Below, piece after piece: positions 1-6,023 of a DNA stretch of 9,867 bases. The DNA is taken from assembly GCA_013044465.1 (NCBI GenBank), contig JABEUL010000156.1, positions 1-9,867 of the forward strand, given 5' to 3'. The notes beneath the pieces are model-generated. The model did no database searches and was not told where the DNA came from. It saw only the letters and a list, made by a program, of their open reading frames with translations. The position numbers and the translations under genes were made by a program. Numbering within the stretch: the stretch's first letter is position 1; each line of letters starts with the position of its first letter. This stretch comes from Acidimicrobiales bacterium (lineage in GTDB: Bacteria > Actinomycetota > Acidimicrobiia > Acidimicrobiales > JABEUL01).

Positions 1-19
1 AGGGCTCACCGCTAAACTA
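1..19 (+). repeat. Left terminal inverted repeat of the ISAzo13-type element
   Basis: Reads AGGGCTCACCGCTAAACTA. It matches the reverse complement of 1302-1320 at 16 of 19 positions, with mismatches at 12-14. It contains the transposase stop codon. Confidence 0.8.
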
Positions 20-1264
20 AGCGGTTGTTATTCTTTTACGGCGACGAGCGGTTAGGCGTGTTCCGTTGTATGTGTAGTTCCACTCGCCGTGGAACTTGTG
101 GTCATCTCGGGGAACAGCGCTGAGTTCTTTATCTGTGACCTTGATTCCCCTCGGATAGCTGCCTTCATCACGTTCAGCGCGGACGCTCATCCCACTTTTG
201 GTGGTGGTCGCTGAGATTAGGTCTACGACAACTTCGTGGCTCGTGAGAGGTCTGCCTCGCCAGTTCATGGAGATGTGGCTGAACAGGCGGTGCTCAATTC
301 GATTCCACTTTGACGTGCCTGGTGGGAAGTGGCAGGCGGTGATAGCTAGTCCAGTCCGTTTAGCTAAGGAACCAAGTTCTCGTTTCCACAGCCGACTCCG
401 ATAGCTGTTGGAGCCACCAGCATCAGCTGTGATCATCAACCTAGTAGCCTCGGGATAGATAGCCGATCCCACCTCGTCCCACCAGCGGCTAATGCTCGCT
501 ACTGCGAACTCTGCAGTGTCTCCATCAGATCCGACGTTCACGAACCCTGCATCAGCTGCTAGATCGAAGACACCATAAGGGATTGCCTTGCCAAGCTTTG
601 GGTCTGGAAAGTCGTGTACATCCACCCGGGTAGGCTCGCCCTTGTGCTCGTACTCCCGGCCCTTGTTAGCGAGGTTCCCAAGCACTTCCTTCTTCTTGGC
701 ATCCACACTGATCACTGGCTGACCAGCAGTCAGGTGCGCTTCTACCTGCCCGTTCAAATAGCGGAACTGAGCGTCCCGATCGGGATGCTGAGCTCCCTCG
801 TTCTCCTTAGCCGGAGCCTGGAGACTGTAGCCCATTCCGACCAACAGGCGCCCTACCGTATCTGGCGACACCACATGGCCCATCTTCCGAAGAGCCTTGG
901 CGAGGTGCTCAGTCGACTTGGTAGTCCAGCGCAGCGGGCACATCGGATCACCTCTGGTATCGGGATCTACCAGCGAGTCTAGATCGCTCAACAACGTCGG
1001 GTCCTTATCGACCAAGCGAGGCCGTCCCCCGCCTGGACCCCGCACCCTACCCGACACTTCGACGCCTGCATCGACCTGGCCTACAGCGTCTTGGACAGTG
1101 GAACGGCTCATACCGGTCGCTTCGGCAACTGCTACGATCCCACCCCGACCCAACGTCCGAGCTACCGAGCCAGCGACCACCCGACGTTGACGTTCATCGA
1201 GGTGAGGATTCACCCGTCCAAAGAACGTGGCGAGATCCTCATCGTCAACCAAGAACTCGCGCAT
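17..1264 (-). CDS. ISAzo13-family DDE transposase
   Basis: Transposase that cuts and rejoins the ends of its own element. The protein of about 415 aa has an N-terminal helix-turn-helix-like region near residues 25-65 (ARTLGRGGIVAVAEATGMSRSTV), a glycine/arginine linker (RGPGGGRPR), and an RNase-H-fold DDE core. The catalytic acids visible are Asp in VISVDAKKKE (about residue 188), Asp in MITADAGGSNSYRSR (about 281) and Glu in PPGTSKWNRIEHRLF (about 324). The last motif and the C-terminal 'HGEWNYTYNG' are characteristic of this family. I prefer the ATG at 1264; a TTG two codons upstream (1270) is possible, and neither has a convincing ribosome-binding site. Length is normal for the family and there is no internal stop, so it may be active. 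Confidence 0.9.
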   Translation of the reverse strand: MREFLVDDEDLATFFGRVNPHLDERQRRVVAGSVARTLGRGGIVAVAEATGMSRSTVQDAVGQVDAGVEVSGRVRGPGGGRPRLVDKDPTLLSDLDSLVDPDTRGDPMCPLRWTTKSTEHLAKALRKMGHVVSPDTVGRLLVGMGYSLQAPAKENEGAQHPDRDAQFRYLNGQVEAHLTAGQPVISVDAKKKEVLGNLANKGREYEHKGEPTRVDVHDFPDPKLGKAIPYGVFDLAADAGFVNVGSDGDTAEFAVASISRWWDEVGSAIYPEATRLMITADAGGSNSYRSRLWKRELGSLAKRTGLAITACHFPPGTSKWNRIEHRLFSHISMNWRGRPLTSHEVVVDLISATTTKSGMSVRAERDEGSYPRGIKVTDKELSAVPRDDHKFHGEWNYTYNGTRLTARRRKRITTA

Positions 1265-1301
1265 ATTCAACTATAACATGCTACCCCACTTATCGCGCGG
1301 A

Positions 1302-1320
1302 TAGTTCTACGGTGAGCCCT
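1302..1320 (-). repeat. Right terminal inverted repeat of the ISAzo13-type element
   Basis: Its reverse complement reads AGGGCTCACCGTAGAACTA, matching the left end at 16 of 19 positions. It sits just upstream of the transposase start, so it probably overlaps the transposase promoter region. Confidence 0.8.
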
Positions 1321-1648
1321 TAGCCAACTTGACAGTACCACCACCTAAGTGGGATAAAAGTCTATCTTGCAACCTCTTCCCTGGGAGAACTAAAAGGCCA
1401 AAAAAGGTGCCGCGCATTTGTTTTAGATCGACTTTACTGCGTTGCTCTAAAGATGCCTAAAACGATTACGTAAATGGGTCCAAGTCAGTTTTCCGGTTTT
1501 TCAACGAAAGCATCATTAACTTAATGGTCTGGACTCCTGGTCGTTCCCGTGAGGTTACCAACTTCATGCCGGATGAGACACAATTGACCTTGCAGGAAAT
1601 GACTGCTACGATACTGTTACTTATGAACTATAAAAGGGATGGAATGTA
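1321..1648. other. Spacer between IS element and response regulator
   Basis: No convincing annotated gene is seen in this 328-bp stretch. It holds a perfect -35 hexamer TTGACA (1329-1334) just outside the IS end, with a weak GATAAA 18 nt further on (1353-1358), and a better promoter at 1584-1612 for the response regulator. A frame open from 1461, with its first ATG at 1524, encodes 41 codons and ends at 1649 in a TAATG overlap with the response-regulator start. It lacks a good ribosome-binding site and may be fortuitous or a gene remnant, so it is described under findings instead of being called as a gene. Confidence 0.6.
1584..1612 (+). promoter_or_regulatory. Sigma70-type promoter of the response regulator gene
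   Basis: TTGACC (1584-1589), a 17-nt spacer, then TACGAT (1607-1612). This predicts transcription starting near 1619 and a leader of about 30 nt. The leader contains AAAAGGGATGG (1632-1642), a plausible ribosome-binding site about 10 nt before the ATG at 1649. Confidence 0.5.
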
Positions 1649-2179
1649 ATGAGCAACGATCACGAACTGCCCATGGACGAGATTACCGATGTAATGGGGT
1701 CAAAAATCCTTGTGGTGGATGATGAGCCCAATAATGTAGTGCTGTTAGAACGCCTTCTCCAGCGCGAAGGTTACAAGAATGTGACCTCTGCTGTAAATCC
1801 TCGTTTAGGTTTGGATATGGTCAAAAATGATCAGCCAGATATTGTGCTTCTAGACCTTATGATGCCGGAGATTGATGGGTTTTCGTTTATGGAAAAGATG
1901 GCGAATGATCTTGGATATAAGACCCCCCTCCCGGTGCTGGTTTTGACCGCTGACATGACACCTGAATCAATGAGGAGGTCTATGAGCCTTGGTGTTTATG
2001 ATTTTGTAACAAAACCATTTGATCCCGACGAAGTCATGCTTCGTGTCAGAAACATACTGGAGTCACTGCGCCTATCAAGAGAGCTAAGCAATGCCTTAGT
2101 AGCTTTAAAGGAGTTGGAAGCTAAGTTGCCGAAACTGCCTGAAGAAGATAGCAGTGAGAATATTATTGTCATAGATTAA
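1649..2179 (+). CDS. Stand-alone receiver-domain response regulator (CheY-like)
   Basis: Phospho-acceptor protein of a two-component or chemotaxis-type pathway, 176 aa, cytoplasmic. The receiver domain spans about residues 17-140. It has the acidic pair D24-D25 (ILVVDDEPNN), phospho-acceptor D69 (IVLLDLMMPEIDG), switch Thr T100 (LVLTAD) and the invariant Lys K122 (FVTKPFDP). All catalytic residues are present. No DNA-binding or enzymatic output domain follows, only a predicted helix (about 138-165, LRLSRELSNALVALKELEAKL) and an acidic tail. The receiver resembles those fused to HD-GYP or diguanylate cyclase domains, so it may signal by protein-protein contact. No histidine kinase is adjacent, so it is an orphan in this window. 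The start is supported by the upstream promoter and an AAAGGG motif. The partner and the process controlled are unknown. Confidence 0.9.
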   Translation: MSNDHELPMDEITDVMGSKILVVDDEPNNVVLLERLLQREGYKNVTSAVNPRLGLDMVKNDQPDIVLLDLMMPEIDGFSFMEKMANDLGYKTPLPVLVLTADMTPESMRRSMSLGVYDFVTKPFDPDEVMLRVRNILESLRLSRELSNALVALKELEAKLPKLPEEDSSENIIVID

Positions 2180-2198
2180 CTGTTATTTACGCAACGAT

Positions 2199-2245
2199 AT
2201 CAACTGCTGCTTTTGTAAAAAAGCAACTATTCGTGCCAAGTTGAT
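2199..2245. terminator. Possible intergenic terminator (nested inverted repeats)
   Basis: An inner hairpin TGCTTTT-GTAA-AAAAGCA (2208-2225) is nested in outer arms ATCAACT (2199-2205) and AGTTGAT (2239-2245). It lies between the 3' ends of two convergent genes, where a bidirectional terminator would be expected. The stem is A/T-rich and no clear U-run follows, so the call is weak. Confidence 0.3.
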
Positions 2246-2321
2246 CAGGATAAAGAATTAATTGTCTAAAAGGATAGACCGATAGGTCCAAAAATGTCAC
2301 GACATTAAGGCAGCTCAATAT

Positions 2322-3188
2322 TCAAATACTCAGTACTTTTTCGCTTAGCTCGTCTCCAAAGCGTTCTGCAAAAATAGCAGGGTTACCAACAAATCTAACA
2401 ATTACTCTATCGATGCCAATTTCTGAGAATGACCCTAAGTCGTTTAAAAACTTGGCGGGATCCACTAGCGGATCACCCATATAAAGCATCGTCTTTTCAA
2501 TAGTTCCGTAATCTCTTTCCTGCTTTTTGCAATGGTCTTTCAATACGTCCAATTTATGTGAAACATCTTGGGGCGAAGATCCAAACAAATTACAGGCATC
2601 TGCATATTTGGCCACGAGTTTTAGAGTCTTTTTCTCCCCAGAGCCACCTATGAGAATTTTGGGATGCGGGCTCGAGATCGGCCGAGGATGACAAATTGTC
2701 TCTTCTAGATTAAAGTACTTTCCCTGATATTGGCCATCGTTTTCGCTCCACATTTGAAGACATATTTCAAGCGTCTCTTCTAGCCTAGAAAAGCGTTCCG
2801 CTACTGGGGGGAAATTGACACCAAGACCTAAGTGTTCTCTCTCGTACCAAGCTGCACCAATGCCGAGCATTGCCCTTCCGCCACTTAAGATATCCAAAGT
2901 AGTTACGATTTTTGCCAGCAATCCGGGATTTCTGTAAGTTACACCAGTGACAAGAAGACCCAAGTTGATTTTCTTGGTCACGCCTGCTAAAAAGCCAAGA
3001 GAAGTGTACCCTTCAAGCATTGGCTCCGTGTGCGGTGCAAGCATCTCCATTTGGAAGTAGTGATCCATAAATGTCAATAAGCTAATTCCTGAATCTTCTG
3101 CAATTTGAGCCGCTTTAGCTAGAGTTGGGCCATACTCCCTCTCATCTTTTGCCCATGAAAAATCTACAGTGTGAAATCCAATATCCAT
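2322..3188 (-). CDS. LLM-class F420-dependent oxidoreductase
   Basis: Luciferase-like (bacterial luciferase TIM-barrel fold) enzyme that probably uses the deazaflavin cofactor F420 for hydride transfer. The substrate cannot be deduced. The protein of about 288 aa shows typical blocks in order: GFHTVDFSW at the first strand, MDHYFQ, EGYTSLGFLAGVT, the stretch GLLVTGVTYRNPGLLAKIVTTLDILSGGR (split here as GLLVTGVTYRNPG and LLAKIVTTLDILSGGR), GIGAAWYEREHLGLG, FPPVAERFSRLEE and ILIGGSGEKKTLKLVAKYADACN, the last a cofactor-binding region. I prefer the ATG at 3188 because the protein then begins at the family's normal N-terminus (MDIGFHT) and a TANNNT hexamer lies exactly 7 nt upstream. An in-frame ATG at 3227 would add 13 residues without obvious homology or a ribosome-binding site. 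It lies downstream of the SCO6745-family gene on the same strand and may also be read through from it. Confidence 0.88.
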   Translation of the reverse strand: MDIGFHTVDFSWAKDEREYGPTLAKAAQIAEDSGISLLTFMDHYFQMEMLAPHTEPMLEGYTSLGFLAGVTKKINLGLLVTGVTYRNPGLLAKIVTTLDILSGGRAMLGIGAAWYEREHLGLGVNFPPVAERFSRLEETLEICLQMWSENDGQYQGKYFNLEETICHPRPISSPHPKILIGGSGEKKTLKLVAKYADACNLFGSSPQDVSHKLDVLKDHCKKQERDYGTIEKTMLYMGDPLVDPAKFLNDLGSFSEIGIDRVIVRFVGNPAIFAERFGDELSEKVLSI

Positions 3189-3195
3189 AACTGTG

Positions 3196-3201
3196 ACATT
3201 A
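3196..3201 (-). promoter_or_regulatory. Candidate -10 box for a leaderless oxidoreductase mRNA
   Basis: On the minus strand TAATGT is followed by 7 nt and then the ATG at 3188, the same spacing seen at the two divergent genes at 5878 and 6024. No Shine-Dalgarno sequence precedes this ATG. It would lie inside the coding region if the upstream ATG at 3227 were the true start. Confidence 0.35.
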
Positions 3202-3287
3202 CTCGGAAGAAGTCCCAGCATGGTCATGAAATAGTGAATTTCTCAAAGTTTTTTAAAATTCCACTACCAAAAAGTACAAGATCTCAA

Positions 3288-3310
3288 GCCTGCCTAAGCT
3301 GGGGGCAGGC
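3288..3310 (-). terminator. Hairpin overlapping the stop codon of the SCO6745-family gene
   Basis: Perfect 7-bp G/C-rich arms GCCTGCC (3288-3294) and GGCAGGC (3304-3310) enclose a 9-nt loop. On the minus strand the stop codon (3296-3294) lies at the loop-stem junction. A run of five T (CTTTTTGG on the minus strand) occurs only some 13 nt later, so it is at best a weak or attenuating terminator between the two minus-strand genes. Confidence 0.4.
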
Positions 3311-4151
3311 CAATTGGATTGACCGACGGAATAGTCTTGGACTCTACAATTGTCCTGCTAATGGGGATCAATAGTCTCATCAACTCCTCACTCCCCCTAT
3401 TGCCAAGTTCTTCCCAAGGTTGCATGGAAAGTTCGTCCGTATTGTCTTCGATCTGCTCCCTAAGTCCAACAAGCTTTTCTGTTCGACGACCACTTTGATC
3501 CAAAAGCCCCCTAGATTTCAAATCATCCTCTGCCTTTTCCCATTGGTTGTCACTCCAACCCCTGACAGGCTGTAGTACAGATCTAACCACGTTTCCAGTG
3601 GCTGCAAATGTCACGTGAGCTTGACATCCATCAATCCCTGCGTTCAAAAGTGTCGCCACATGGCCATCACCTCTGAACTCTCTGTAGACGGTGGCGCCCA
3701 GCCAGATAAGATCCAGTGGATCCTGGGGCCTATTCAGTTCAAGATTAGCGCCACCCAATGGTCTCCCCGAGACATCGATCCCATCTAGACCTTTCCACAA
3801 TAGCTTTGCAGCTCTTTGGATGCTTTCCAAATCAATTGAACCCCCAATAATTCGCTCAAGGGCTCGACTGGCACCATCAGTTCTAGCCTCAATAGCCTCT
3901 TCAGGAGAAGCATACTCCCACACCTCTGGTATTGCTCGTTCCACCATTGAGGGTGCAAAGTTGTAAAAGGTGGCAGTAACTAGTTTTGCTCCAGGATTGC
4001 CAAGCGGAGCACTTCTTCCGGCAAAATACCCTCGCCAAAATCCTCGAAGACCAACTGTAGAATAGATCTCGCTTGCTTCAGGGGCAAAATAGGTTAATGC
4101 ATGAATACTCTCAAGCAGTACCCACATCCTCCTAGAAAGCGACACAGTCAT
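3294..4151 (-). CDS. SCO6745-family protein, function unknown
   Basis: Actinobacterial protein family of about 280 aa without an experimentally established role that I know of. At 285 aa the length is normal. Recognisable family blocks are RRMWVLLESIHALTYFAPEA at the N-terminus, GLRGFWRGYFAGRSAPLG (about 33-50), VTATFYNFAPSMVERAIPEVW (about 58-78, shown as VTATFYNFAPSMVERAIPEV plus W), GRPLGGAN, REFRGDGHVATLLNAGIDG (about 158-177), and RGWSDNQWEKAEDDLKSRGL followed by LDQSGRRTEKLVGLREQIE. This last part looks like a winged-helix (MarR-like) region with a short wing. The protein is probably cytoplasmic, as no signal or membrane segment is seen. The oxidoreductase gene follows after 105 bp (66 bp if its upstream ATG is used). 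No ribosome-binding site precedes the ATG; TAAGAA lies 7 nt upstream, a poor -10 match. The family is assigned with good confidence, the function is not. Confidence 0.85.
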   Translation of the reverse strand: MTVSLSRRMWVLLESIHALTYFAPEASEIYSTVGLRGFWRGYFAGRSAPLGNPGAKLVTATFYNFAPSMVERAIPEVWEYASPEEAIEARTDGASRALERIIGGSIDLESIQRAAKLLWKGLDGIDVSGRPLGGANLELNRPQDPLDLIWLGATVYREFRGDGHVATLLNAGIDGCQAHVTFAATGNVVRSVLQPVRGWSDNQWEKAEDDLKSRGLLDQSGRRTEKLVGLREQIEDNTDELSMQPWEELGNRGSEELMRLLIPISRTIVESKTIPSVNPIGLPPA

Positions 4152-4453
4152 AGCTGAATTCTTACACGCGGAATCGACCCATGGTTGCCAAATTAGAAAT
4201 CCTTCAGTCTTCTAAAGTTTTGGCTCATGATTGATATCTTTTAAGTACCAAATGCTTGCAAGCTTACTTACGCATTTTGGTTACTTGGGCTGGACTGAGA
4301 ATGAAGCATGGACCTTAGCCATTCGAAAGAGCCGTCCACTCCGTGGAAATGACTTCTAATGGAGCGAAAAAGTAAAGAGGTTAAAATTGAGCAAAATGCA
4401 AAAAGCGTGGTTGTGCCACTTCATTGTGCCCACTTGTAAGGTTCAAACTGGTT
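4152..4453. other. Spacer between two minus-strand genes
   Basis: No gene is seen in these 302 bp. The part near 4152-4200 should hold the promoter of the SCO6745-family gene, but I see no good -35/-10 pair. An imperfect inverted repeat CCAAATGC (4248-4255) / GCATTTTGG (4272-4280) overlaps a perfect 10-bp palindrome GCTTGCAAGC (4254-4263). Near the right end is a small hairpin with a T-run on the minus strand, annotated separately. Confidence 0.6.
4400..4419 (-). terminator. Candidate terminator of the glycoside-hydrolase pseudogene
   Basis: On the minus strand GTGG-CACAA-CCAC (4419-4407) is followed by GC and then TTTTT (4404-4400), about 35 nt after the TAG stop at 4454-4456. The stem is only 4 bp, so the call is tentative. 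Confidence 0.35.
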
Positions 4454-5878
4454 CTACCCAATTGTGGATTTAGTGGTTGAGTTTGTGCAATAAGGCCATA
4501 CTGACGAAGGGGAAGATACATTTGTAGGGCAACTATTTGCATAAAGCAAGCATTTGACCTGATTTCCGAACCCAGTTTGTTCATCTGACCAACAGGGGGA
4601 TGGAGTTCCTGCCAGCACAGTGGGGGCTTGAGAATGCATGACAGTCATGGCATTGACAAGATCACTACAGGGTACATTTAAAGTTGAAACTAGTCCAAAG
4701 TTTGAGTTCTCACCGTCAAATCGCCCGTTAACCGGTTCGTCAACAAATTCAAACCACTGATCCCCTACCACCCAAGGTGAGGCGTAAATTCCCTTAATAT
4801 AAGATTCATATGCTTGCGCTTTGTCCTGCTGATTTGGATAAGTCGGATAAATTGGCGGCCAGGTGTTGGGAGCTAGTCCTCCAGCGCCTCTAAATGAATA
4901 CTCCGCTACCATTATTGGTTTGTGAAGATACTTATAGAAAAGACTCAGATTGCCATCTACGTTTAGGTATGGACTCCATGATGATTTTACATAGTTAGAA
5001 AGCCCACCAATCAGTGCGTAGTCATCGATGCTAAATAAATCTACATACGGTGCAGCTGCTTCAAGTACTGCTGGAGTAGTTAACTGAGCAAGCATTTTGA
5101 CGCCCAATATCATGTGATTAGGGTCAACTGATCTAATTGCAGCAGTAGTGACTGAAAAGTATCTGGTTGCAAGAGCACTTAGAAATCCGTTTGGATTATG
5201 AATATATTCTTCGGCAACTGCCCTCCCAGGAGATCCCACCGGAAGCTGAAGGTAGCTATCCAAAAGAGTATGCTGATCGGTCCAGTAGGGGCCCCATCTC
5301 AGTTCTGAGTCAGTGAAATATCCTATTAAATTTGGGTCATTTTTGAGAGGGGCAACTGAGATCTGCGCTACTTGGTAGGCGTTGGTAACAAAACTTGGAG
5401 CAAACCAGTCGTTCCCACTTGCCATTCCCAATAGTTCCGTGTATGGCATCATTGATCCCAATAAAGAAGTATTAGACCAAGCGCCCAATGAGTTGAAACC
5501 CCACTTCCTAAGCCTCGACACCGTATCTAATGCCCAGGCCTGATCATTTGGATACTATGAAGCAATAGCAATGCAGTAAGGGCACTGGTTGGTCACCCTG
5601 TCGACATCAGGTGCGGGATCAACATGATCAACACCTGAAATATAAAAGGGGTGGCCATCAGGAGTCACTATCCACCACCTCTTGCCGTCAAATGCGGTGT
5701 GGAAAAAACCAGTAGCTCGAAAGGTAAAGTTCGAAGAACTCCCACTAGTCGCTGGTTTTGAACTCAATAAACCAAAAGTGGGACTACCGAGAGTAGCTGC
5801 TATTGCCAGTGCGGAAATTAGTAAAAGCATAAAAAAACCCAATCTCTTTTGAGATGGTTTTGCTAGCTTTAGCTTCAT
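4454..5878 (-). pseudogene. Exported glycoside hydrolase (agarase/GH50-like), amber-interrupted
   Basis: The frame is continuous for 474 codons except for one TAG at codon 108 (5557-5555); the two halves (codons 1-107 and 109-474) are in the same frame, so there is no frameshift. The N-terminus has a signal/anchor (basic MKLKLAKPSQKR, then hydrophobic GFFMLLLISALAIAATLG, about 14-31). It continues with FDGKRWWIVTPDGHPFYISG (about 64-83), typical of agarase-like hydrolases. Beyond the stop come WGFNSLGAWS, GYFTDSELRW (E192, likely acid/base), a TIM-barrel strand VDLFSIDDYAL, KPIMVAEYSFRG (E326, likely nucleophile) and DQWFEFVDEPVNGRFDGEN (about 373-391). The substrate is not determinable, probably an extracellular polysaccharide or glycoside. 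With the stop, translation would yield only a 107-aa fragment lacking both catalytic residues. Restart at the GTG at 5521 would give a protein without a signal peptide. Alternatives are a sequencing error or amber suppression. Confidence 0.82.
5555..5557 (-). other. In-frame amber codon inside the hydrolase gene
   Basis: The codons around it read GCT TCA TAG TAT CCA AAT on the minus strand (Ala-Ser-stop-Tyr-Pro-Asn). Both flanks are in the hydrolase frame, and good coding sequence resumes at once (YPNDQAWALDTVSRLRKWGF). A single base change from AAG, CAG, GAG, TGG, TCG, TTG or TAC/TAT would create it. The gene's normal terminal stop (4456-4454) is also TAG. Confidence 0.9.
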
Positions 5879-5885
5879 TAAAGAG

Positions 5886-5891
5886 ATAATA
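5886..5891 (-). promoter_or_regulatory. -10 box of a leaderless hydrolase transcript
   Basis: TATTAT on the minus strand (5891-5886) is followed by CTCTTTA (7 nt) and then the ATG at 5878. Transcription would therefore begin at or beside the A of the start codon. No Shine-Dalgarno sequence is present. I see no good -35 hexamer at the usual distance. Confidence 0.55.
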
Positions 5892-5965
5892 CCTAATTAC
5901 TGGAACTTCGCGCCTGTTGAGCTGTCCTTTTTTTCTCACTCGCCAGCACAATTCCCGATACAACA

Positions 5966-5998
5966 CCTAAAATTTTTTAGGCTGGCCACAAAATGGCC
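5966..5998. repeat. Two adjacent inverted repeats between divergent promoters
   Basis: CCTAAAA-TT-TTTTAGG (5966-5981) has 7-bp perfect arms with a 2-nt centre. GGCCA-CAAAA-TGGCC (5984-5998) has 5-bp perfect arms. They lie side by side, about 13 nt upstream of the -10 box of the gene at 6024 and about 75 nt upstream of that of the hydrolase. They could be operators for divergently transcribed genes or an RNA hairpin. The binding protein is unknown. Confidence 0.45.
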
Positions 5999-6010
5999 TC
6001 TCAATTGCGC

Positions 6011-6016
6011 TAGTTT
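6011..6016 (+). promoter_or_regulatory. -10 box of a leaderless transcript for the propeller protein
   Basis: TAGTTT is followed by TTAATTT (7 nt) and the ATG at 6024, mirroring the arrangement at the divergent gene. No ribosome-binding site precedes the ATG, and no clear -35 element is seen. Confidence 0.45.
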
Positions 6017-6023
6017 TTAATTT

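Larger units (their letters stand above)
1..1320 (-). mobile_element. ISAzo13-family insertion sequence, essentially complete
   Basis: One DDE transposase gene is enclosed by imperfect terminal inverted repeats at 1-19 and 1302-1320. The outer 11 bases (AGGGCTCACCG) are identical, followed by three mismatches and five more matches, so 16 of 19 agree. The transposase stop codon (17-19) lies inside the left repeat, which is typical of a compact insertion sequence. The first base of the window coincides with the apparent outer end, so any target-site duplication on that side cannot be seen. The element is clearly richer in G/C than the DNA to its right, consistent with recent acquisition. The family is assigned from the transposase; the boundaries are inferred from the repeats. 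Confidence 0.85.

Noticed and set aside
198..1276. Several plus-strand open frames (198-404, 614-982, 897-1190, 1091-1276)
   Set aside because: They lie antisense to the transposase gene, have no recognisable protein features, and are explained by its codon composition.
2293..2306. Inverted repeat AATGTC-AC-GACATT, sharing AATGTCAC with the oxidoreductase promoter on the minus strand
   Set aside because: It is a short match in a convergent intergenic region with a 2-nt loop; two 8-mer occurrences in 10 kb are within chance.
4381..4584. 67-aa minus-strand frame overlapping the hydrolase 3' end
   Set aside because: It overlaps well-supported hydrolase coding sequence in another frame and has no recognisable features.
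5521..5878. Frameshift between the two hydrolase pieces
   Set aside because: The two pieces differ by an exact multiple of three; the interruption is a single TAG codon in the same frame.
5784..5966. 60-aa minus-strand frame over the hydrolase start
   Set aside because: It overlaps the signal-peptide coding region in another frame and runs across the divergent promoter region.
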